NCBI RefSeq assembly: GCF_002160895.1
Contig: NZ_NFLL01000003.1
Coordinates: forward strand, 124,001 to 188,000
DNA: 64,000 bases
From: Faecalibacterium sp. An122
GTDB taxonomy: Bacteria > Bacillota > Clostridia > Oscillospirales > Ruminococcaceae
Direction of reading: 5' to 3'
The notes under the pieces: generated by a model
The model's database searches: none
Told to the model about the DNA's origin: nothing
What the model saw: only the letters and a program-made list of their open reading frames with translations
Part shown: piece by piece, positions 60,087 through 64,000 of the stretch
How the letters are laid out: each line of letters begins with the position of its first letter
Position numbering within the stretch: the stretch's first letter is position 1
Made by a program: the position numbers and the translations under genes

Positions 60087-61156
60087 ATCAGTTCCTCCAA
60101 AATGCTGTTCTGTACGATCATCCCCAGAGGGGTGAGGGCGATGTGGTCCGAGGTCAGGGTCAGGTAACCGGCCCGGGCGCAGTGCTCCAGAAAGGCCTGC
60201 TGGTGGGCGGTAAATTCCGCCCCGCCCCGGCGGCGGTATTCGGCCAGATCCAGCCCGTCGGCCAGCCGCAGCTGGAGGATCAGGTAGTCCTCAGCCCCGC
60301 AGACCCCGTCGGGCACCGGGTCGGACCCGGCGATGAAAGCGGCGGTGTCGGGGGGATAATAAAACCGCTGGTTTCCCATGCAGCTGTGGGCGGCAGGGCC
60401 CAGACCCAGATAGTCCCCGCAGTCCCAGTAGATGCGGTTGTGCTGTCCTTCAAAGCCGGGCCGGGCAAAGCTGGAAATCTCATACTGCCGGTAGCCGGCC
60501 CGGGCCAGCTGTTCCACCGCGTAGAGGTAAAAGTCGGCGGCCTGGTCGGGGGCGGGCAGACCCTCGGGGGGACGGCGGCCAAAGGCCGACCCCGGCTCGA
60601 TCTTGAGCAGGTAGGCGGAGATGTGCTGTGCGCCGCCTTCCTGGATCAGGGCCAGCGTCTGGTCGAACTCAGCCCGGGTGTAGTGGGGCAGGGCCAGCAT
60701 GATATCGCCGCTGATGTTGGCAAAACCGGCCTGCCGGGCGGCGGCAAAGGCGGCCCGGGCCTGGGCGGCATTGTGGGGCCGGCCCAGGGTCCGCAGCTGG
60801 GTGTCGCTGGCCGACTGAACCCCCAGCGACAGCCGGTTGACGCCGGCCTCCCGGAAGCCCCGGAGCTGTTCTTCATCCACGGTTTCGGGGTTGGCTTCCA
60901 GGGTGATTTCGGCCCCCGGCCGGGGCGCTGCCGCCTGAATCAGGCGCCGGGCCTGAGCCGGGGTGAGGAGGCTGGGGGTACCGCCTCCAAAGTAGACGGT
61001 ATCCGGCGCACCGGGCAGAGGATGCCGGCGCAATTCCCGCAGCAGGGCGTCCATGTAGGCGTCGGGGACGCCCCGCTGGCCCCCGGCGGCGTAGAAATCA
61101 CAGTACCGGCAGCGGGAAAAACAATAGGGAATATGGTAGTACAATCCGAAAGACAA
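60083..61156 (-). CDS. hemW: Radical SAM heme chaperone HemW
   Basis: A 357-residue HemW: the cluster motif C-F-S-R-C-R-Y-C-D-F (CxxxCxxC plus the Asp-Phe typical of HemW), F-G-G-G-T-P-S-L, S-L-G-V-Q-S, and H-N-x-x-Y-W with L-G-L-G-P-A-A-H-S. It is related to coproporphyrinogen dehydrogenase but lacks that enzyme's N-terminal tail; HemW inserts heme into target proteins. The start is probably the TTG at 61156; no ATG or GTG lies near it and an in-frame stop lies two codons before. Convergent with the ABC genes. Confidence 0.9.
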   Translation of the reverse strand: MSFGLYYHIPYCFSRCRYCDFYAAGGQRGVPDAYMDALLRELRRHPLPGAPDTVYFGGGTPSLLTPAQARRLIQAAAPRPGAEITLEANPETVDEEQLRGFREAGVNRLSLGVQSASDTQLRTLGRPHNAAQARAAFAAARQAGFANISGDIMLALPHYTRAEFDQTLALIQEGGAQHISAYLLKIEPGSAFGRRPPEGLPAPDQAADFYLYAVEQLARAGYRQYEISSFARPGFEGQHNRIYWDCGDYLGLGPAAHSCMGNQRFYYPPDTAAFIAGSDPVPDGVCGAEDYLILQLRLADGLDLAEYRRRGGAEFTAHQQAFLEHCARAGYLTLTSDHIALTPLGMIVQNSILEELI

Positions 61157-61172
61157 AATCAGTCACAGCCTT

Positions 61173-61201
61173 TTCATGAAACGTTCATTTCTCTATAGTA
61201 T
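61173..61201 (+). promoter_or_regulatory. Promoter of the Bax-inhibitor-1 gene
   Basis: TTCATG (61173-61178), 17 bases, TAGTAT (61196-61201), 67 bases before the start codon. The region also serves hemW on the other strand. Confidence 0.45.
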
Positions 61202-61267
61202 ACTGTAACCATCAGAGCGGGGCAAGAGCCCATGACACCCCCGCCCGTGGAAAAAGGAGTGTCTTAT

Positions 61268-61978
61268 ATGAATTATTACAACAACGATTACGACCGCGGC
61301 TACACCGAAGCTACGATGTCCGCTGCCGATTATATGGCCCGGACCTACCGCTGGATGGCCTGCGGCCTGGTGGTAACCTTTGCGGTGGCGTTCCTGACGG
61401 TCACGACGCCTCTGTTTTATCTGGTGAACTCGCTGTATCTGGTGCTGACCATTGCCGAGCTGGCTCTGGTGTTTACCCTGAGCGCACGGCTGCAGCGGAT
61501 GTCGGTGGGCGCCGCCCGGGGCGTGTTCCTGGCTTATTCGGCCCTCAACGGCATGGTCTTGAGCTATTATTTCCTGCTGTTCTCGGTGAACACCCTGGTG
61601 ATGGCCTTCCTGAGTACCGCCATTTATTTTGGGCTCATGGCGTTCTATGGCCACACCACCAACAAGGATCTGACCAGCTGGGGGCCCAAGCTGATGATGG
61701 GTCTGATGGCCATGATGGTTACCGGTCTGGTGGGCACCCTGTTCGGATTCGGCATTGGCGCATCCCTGCTGTACAGCGGCATCGGCCTGGTGGTCTTTAT
61801 GCTGCTGACCGCCTACGACACCCAGAAGCTGCATCAGATGTATGCCTACTATGCAGCCGACAGCGAACTGGCTGAGAAGGCCAGCGTCTACGGCGCTCTG
61901 ACCCTGTATCTGGACTTCATCAACATCTTCCTGTTTGTCCTGCGTCTGCTGGGCATGGGCAACCGCAGCCGCGACTAA
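61268..61978 (+). CDS. Bax inhibitor-1/YccA family membrane protein
   Basis: A 236-residue protein with seven TMs and the C-terminal T-A-Y-D-T-Q-K-L and L-Y-L-D-F-I-N-I-F motifs of the BI-1/YccA family (YetJ-like). Bacterial members act as pH-sensitive calcium leaks or modulate FtsH. The ATG at 61268 follows AAAAGGAG. Single gene; its stop is followed immediately by an 11-base hairpin (61979-62003). Confidence 0.92.
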   Translation: MNYYNNDYDRGYTEATMSAADYMARTYRWMACGLVVTFAVAFLTVTTPLFYLVNSLYLVLTIAELALVFTLSARLQRMSVGAARGVFLAYSALNGMVLSYYFLLFSVNTLVMAFLSTAIYFGLMAFYGHTTNKDLTSWGPKLMMGLMAMMVTGLVGTLFGFGIGASLLYSGIGLVVFMLLTAYDTQKLHQMYAYYAADSELAEKASVYGALTLYLDFINIFLFVLRLLGMGNRSRD

Positions 61979-62118
61979 CTTACTTTTTCGGAGAAAAAGT
62001 AAGCAAAAAGCTTTTCACTGTGTACCATTCAGTTTCCGGGTCTCCAGCAGTTCCGCGGGGCCTGCACGCTCCGGCTCGCTCGTTACGTTTGCGCCTGCGG
62101 CGCGGTACGATGCAGACG
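61979..62118 (+). repeat. Possible diverged 3'-end repeat, copy C
   Basis: Starts with the hairpin CTTACTTTTTC-GGA-GAAAAAGTAAG (61979-62003), close to the hairpin that begins copy B on the other strand. It ends with GGTACGATGCAGAC, the reverse complement of the start of copy B. The middle is diverged and shorter. It lies directly after a gene in the same relative orientation as copies A and B. Confidence 0.4.
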
Positions 62119-62177
62119 AAACCGGTTGACGGGCTCCACTGCGCAGGCGCTTGGATGCCAACTGAATGAAACACAGT
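62017..62177. repeat. Long-range inverted repeat downstream of the BI-1 gene
   Basis: ACTGTGTACCATTCAGTT (62017-62034) pairs with 62160-62177 at 16 of 18 positions; inside, GCGCCTGCG (62091-62099) pairs with CGCAGGCGC (62142-62150). It could be a folded RNA or a small non-autonomous element with terminal inverted repeats. Confidence 0.5.
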
Positions 62178-62203
62178 ACAGCGGTATCTCTCATAACAAA
62201 AAT

Positions 62204-62253
62204 ACTCCCTCATCCGCAAAGCCTGCCTGGGCTGAACGGATGAGGGAGTTTTT
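62204..62253. terminator. Terminator hairpin, probably bidirectional
   Basis: ACTCCCTCATCCG (62204-62216) pairs with CGGATGAGGGAGT (62237-62249), with TTTTT after it on the plus strand and an A-rich run before it. Confidence 0.75.
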
Positions 62254-62537
62254 CTTTTGCCAAAAAGAGGCGGAAAAGATGGCCGGGACGGCGAAAAGAA
62301 CACGCATTACAAGTGACTGAATGACTTTCAAATTCAAAAACAGGCAGCAAAAAATCCCCGCCCCGGAAAGGAGCGGAGATTCTGATTTTTATGGAACTTT
62401 TCTTGGGTGCTGAAATGGTCGCCCTCAACATATTGCCTAAGATCAGGCCGCAGATAGCTGTTCCAAAGGTGCCCAGAGCGCCTAACAAACCGGTGCACTG
62501 GAACTGTACAGGACAGTCAAAATCAGGTCATGCTGGA
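62254..62537. other. Non-coding stretch before repeat copy B
   Basis: No supported gene. A minus-strand terminator-like hairpin (AATCTCCGCTCC.../GGGGCGGGGATT, about 62353-62385, then TTTTTT) is the only clear signal. A minus-strand open frame (62210-62488) has a hydrophobic start but no ribosome site. Confidence 0.45.
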
Positions 62538-62790
62538 GTCTGCATCGTACCCGGGCACAGCCCGGACGTAACATGAGCGCGGCACAGTTTGCAACCCTCT
62601 GTCACTTTATAAAGAGTGGCTAGAGTGGATGGTACCCAGTGAGTCCTCTTGCGCTTAGCCGTTTTTTGCGGCGCGCCACGGCGGGGCGCTTGCAAAAAAC
62701 GGAGCGCGGCGCCAACGGCGGCTCCCTGTTTCGTCCACTGGACGCGGTCGCCGCCGTTGCCTTTGCCTACTTTTCTTCCAGAAAAGTAGG
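62538..62790 (-). repeat. Structured 3'-end repeat, copy B (after uxaC)
   Basis: Directly after the minus-strand uxaC gene. The 58-base core (62704-62761) differs from copy A at five positions. Four of these form two compensatory pairs: G-C to A-T in the outer stem (62714-62721 with 62751-62758) and A-T to G-C in the inner hairpin CGTCC/GGACG (62732-62744). The flanking hairpin CCGTTTTTTGC/GCAAAAAACGG (62659-62702) keeps its fold with different sequence. CCGGGC/GCCCGG near 62551 matches a hairpin in copy A. The last hairpin (about 62766-62790, TACTTTTC/GAAAAGTA) abuts the stop codon. Confidence 0.75.
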
Positions 62791-64000
62791 TTACAGGCAG
62801 AAGTAGCGCTTGGCGTTGTCGAAGCAGATGCCGCGGACGATCTTCTCCAGAGACTTCTCGTCGTTGGGATACTCGCCGTCCTCAACCCACTGGCCGATCA
62901 GGTTGCACATGATGCGGCGGAAGTAGTCGTGACGGGTGTAGCTCAGGAAGCTGCGGCTGTCGGTCAGCATGCCGACGAAGTTGCCCAGCAGGCCCAGGTT
63001 GGCCAGGGACTTCATCTGGTTCTCCATGCCCACCTTCTGGTCGCAGAACCACCAGGCGGAACCGGCCTGAATCTTGCCGGGGATCTCGTCGTCCTGGAAG
63101 CAGCCCAGAATGGTGCCGATCTGCTCGTTGTCCACCGGGTTCAGGCTGTAGATGATGGTCTTGGGGCACTCGGCGGTGTCGGTCAGAGCGCTCAGCAGAG
63201 CAGCAATGTTGCCGCCGCAGGTGTTCTGGTTGATCATGTCAAAGCCGGTGTCGGGTCCCAGCAGGGCGTTCATCTTGCGGTTGACGCCGCGCAGGCAGGA
63301 GTAGTGCAGCTGCATCACCACGTTGTGCTTGTGGTAGAGCTTGCCCATGTGGATCAGCAGGGCGGTCTGGTACTTCTCGGCCTCCTCCACGGTGACGGCT
63401 TCGCCGGCCATGGCTTTCTTGTAGATGGCGTCCACTTCCTCGATGGAAGCCTCACGGTAAGGCACGTAGTCCAGGCCGTGGTCCGCTGCGCGGCAGCCCA
63501 TCTTGACGAAGAACTCCAGCCGCTCGGTCAGAGCGTCCATGACGCAGTGGATGCAGGCCAGCTTCTCCTTGCCGACGCTGGCAGCCAGCTTGCCCATGTA
63601 CTCCACAAAGCCGGGCTTGTTGATGTTGACGGCCTTGTCGGGACGGAAGGAGGGAGCCACGGTGAACTTGATGGTGGGATCGTTCTTGATCTTCTCGTGC
63701 CACTCCAGGCTGTCGATGGGATCGTCGGTGGTGCCGATGAAGGCTACGTTGGACTGCTCGATCAGGCCGCGGACGGTCAGCTTGGGATCGTTCTGCAGCT
63801 TCTCGTTGCACAGGTTCCAGACTTCCTCGGCGGTGTCGCCGTTCAGGACGCCCTCATAGCCGAAGTATTTCCGCAGCTCCAGGTTGGTCCAGTGATACAT
63901 GGGGTTGCCGATGGCCATGGGCAGGGCCTCGGCGAACTTCTGGAAGCGCTCACGGTCCGACTTGGAACCGGTAATGTACTCCTCGGGCACGCCGTTGGAA
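62791..64000 (-). CDS. uxaC: Glucuronate isomerase UxaC (5' end outside the window)
   Basis: The visible 403 residues cover most of a uronate isomerase. The frame stays open to the window edge, reading S-N-G-V-P-E-E-Y-I-T-G, where complete UxaC proteins have about 70 more residues including the H-C-H-L metal motif. Other markers are G-N-P-M-Y-H-W-T-N-L-E-L-R, D-D-P, A-P-S-F-R-P-D-K, and T-D-S-R-S-F-L-S-Y-T-R-H-D-Y-F-R-R. It isomerises glucuronate to fructuronate or galacturonate to tagaturonate, a first step of pectin or host-glycan uronate use. A GTG at 63988-63990 is internal, not the start. Confidence 0.93.
   Translation of the reverse strand, partial: SNGVPEEYITGSKSDRERFQKFAEALPMAIGNPMYHWTNLELRKYFGYEGVLNGDTAEEVWNLCNEKLQNDPKLTVRGLIEQSNVAFIGTTDDPIDSLEWHEKIKNDPTIKFTVAPSFRPDKAVNINKPGFVEYMGKLAASVGKEKLACIHCVMDALTERLEFFVKMGCRAADHGLDYVPYREASIEEVDAIYKKAMAGEAVTVEEAEKYQTALLIHMGKLYHKHNVVMQLHYSCLRGVNRKMNALLGPDTGFDMINQNTCGGNIAALLSALTDTAECPKTIIYSLNPVDNEQIGTILGCFQDDEIPGKIQAGSAWWFCDQKVGMENQMKSLANLGLLGNFVGMLTDSRSFLSYTRHDYFRRIMCNLIGQWVEDGEYPNDEKSLEKIVRGICFDNAKRYFCL

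Noticed and set aside
62210-62488. A minus-strand ORF with a hydrophobic start (L-G-A-L-G-T-F-G-T-A-I)
   Set aside because: TTG start without ribosome site, then runs through a terminator-like hairpin; too little to call even a gene remnant.

Overview
This is a GC-rich stretch of chromosome from what looks like an anaerobic gut Firmicute, probably the Faecalibacterium / Gemmiger / Subdoligranulum branch of the Oscillospiraceae. That placement is inferred from sigma-A promoters (TTGACA-N17-TATAAT), strong AGGAGG ribosome sites, a T-box, Ser/Ala-rich lipoprotein linkers, DUF1667 and DegV proteins, and strict-anaerobe enzymes (aldehyde:ferredoxin oxidoreductase, radical SAM proteins). I saw no IS element, phage module or CRISPR array.

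Layout. 1-7.9 kb: a glycerol-3-phosphate oxidation operon (minus strand), a hybrid sensor kinase, the antiterminator GlpP and a DegV protein. The operon leader carries a terminator of the kind GlpP acts on. 8-16 kb: a MacAB-like efflux operon that continues into an SLH-domain protein. It is followed, further along the DNA, by a two-component system whose own promoter shares a direct-repeat box, at identical spacing, with the efflux promoter. 16.2-24.3 kb: nine minus-strand genes for molybdenum/tungsten cofactor synthesis and oxyanion uptake (moeA, mobB, a Cys-tailed molybdopterin-binding protein, moaC, moaA, MOSC-MogA, modA, modB, modC). 24.7-30.6 kb: a YdhV-type tungsten aldehyde oxidoreductase operon with a YdhW-like protein, a Tat-type exported four-cluster ferredoxin and an FMN_bind membrane protein; fdhD and a DUF1653 gene lie upstream. 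30.8-42 kb: tRNA-Leu(CAG), a trigger-factor-like protein, FtsH, a heterodimeric ABC exporter, an SseB/Sel1 protein and DnaK. 42-45 kb: a polar amino acid ABC transporter. 45-51.9 kb: a methionine operon (metQ, metN, metI, metY, metA) behind a Met-specific T-box, then a peptidase and a nitroreductase. 52-64 kb: a ThrE-like split exporter, a lipoprotein with unusual codon use, a structured-RNA candidate, a Crp/Fnr regulator with a glycosyltransferase and a flavin reductase, an ABC importer, HemW, a Bax-inhibitor-1 family protein and a partial uronate isomerase (uxaC).

How the parts fit. The cofactor and oxyanion-uptake genes sit directly downstream of the tungsto-enzyme operon they would supply. 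The aldehyde oxidoreductase lacks a signal peptide, but its ferredoxin partner has a twin-arginine lipoprotein signal and the third component is a membrane-anchored flavoprotein, so the complex may deliver electrons outside the membrane. Methionine starvation (uncharged tRNA-Met) would switch on both uptake and O-acetylhomoserine-based synthesis.

The least explained signals are non-coding: (i) two structured repeats at the 3' ends of unrelated genes, whose few differences are mostly compensatory base-pair changes; (ii) a hairpin-rich, terminator-ended RNA candidate at 54.4-54.6 kb; (iii) a structured leader before moeA.
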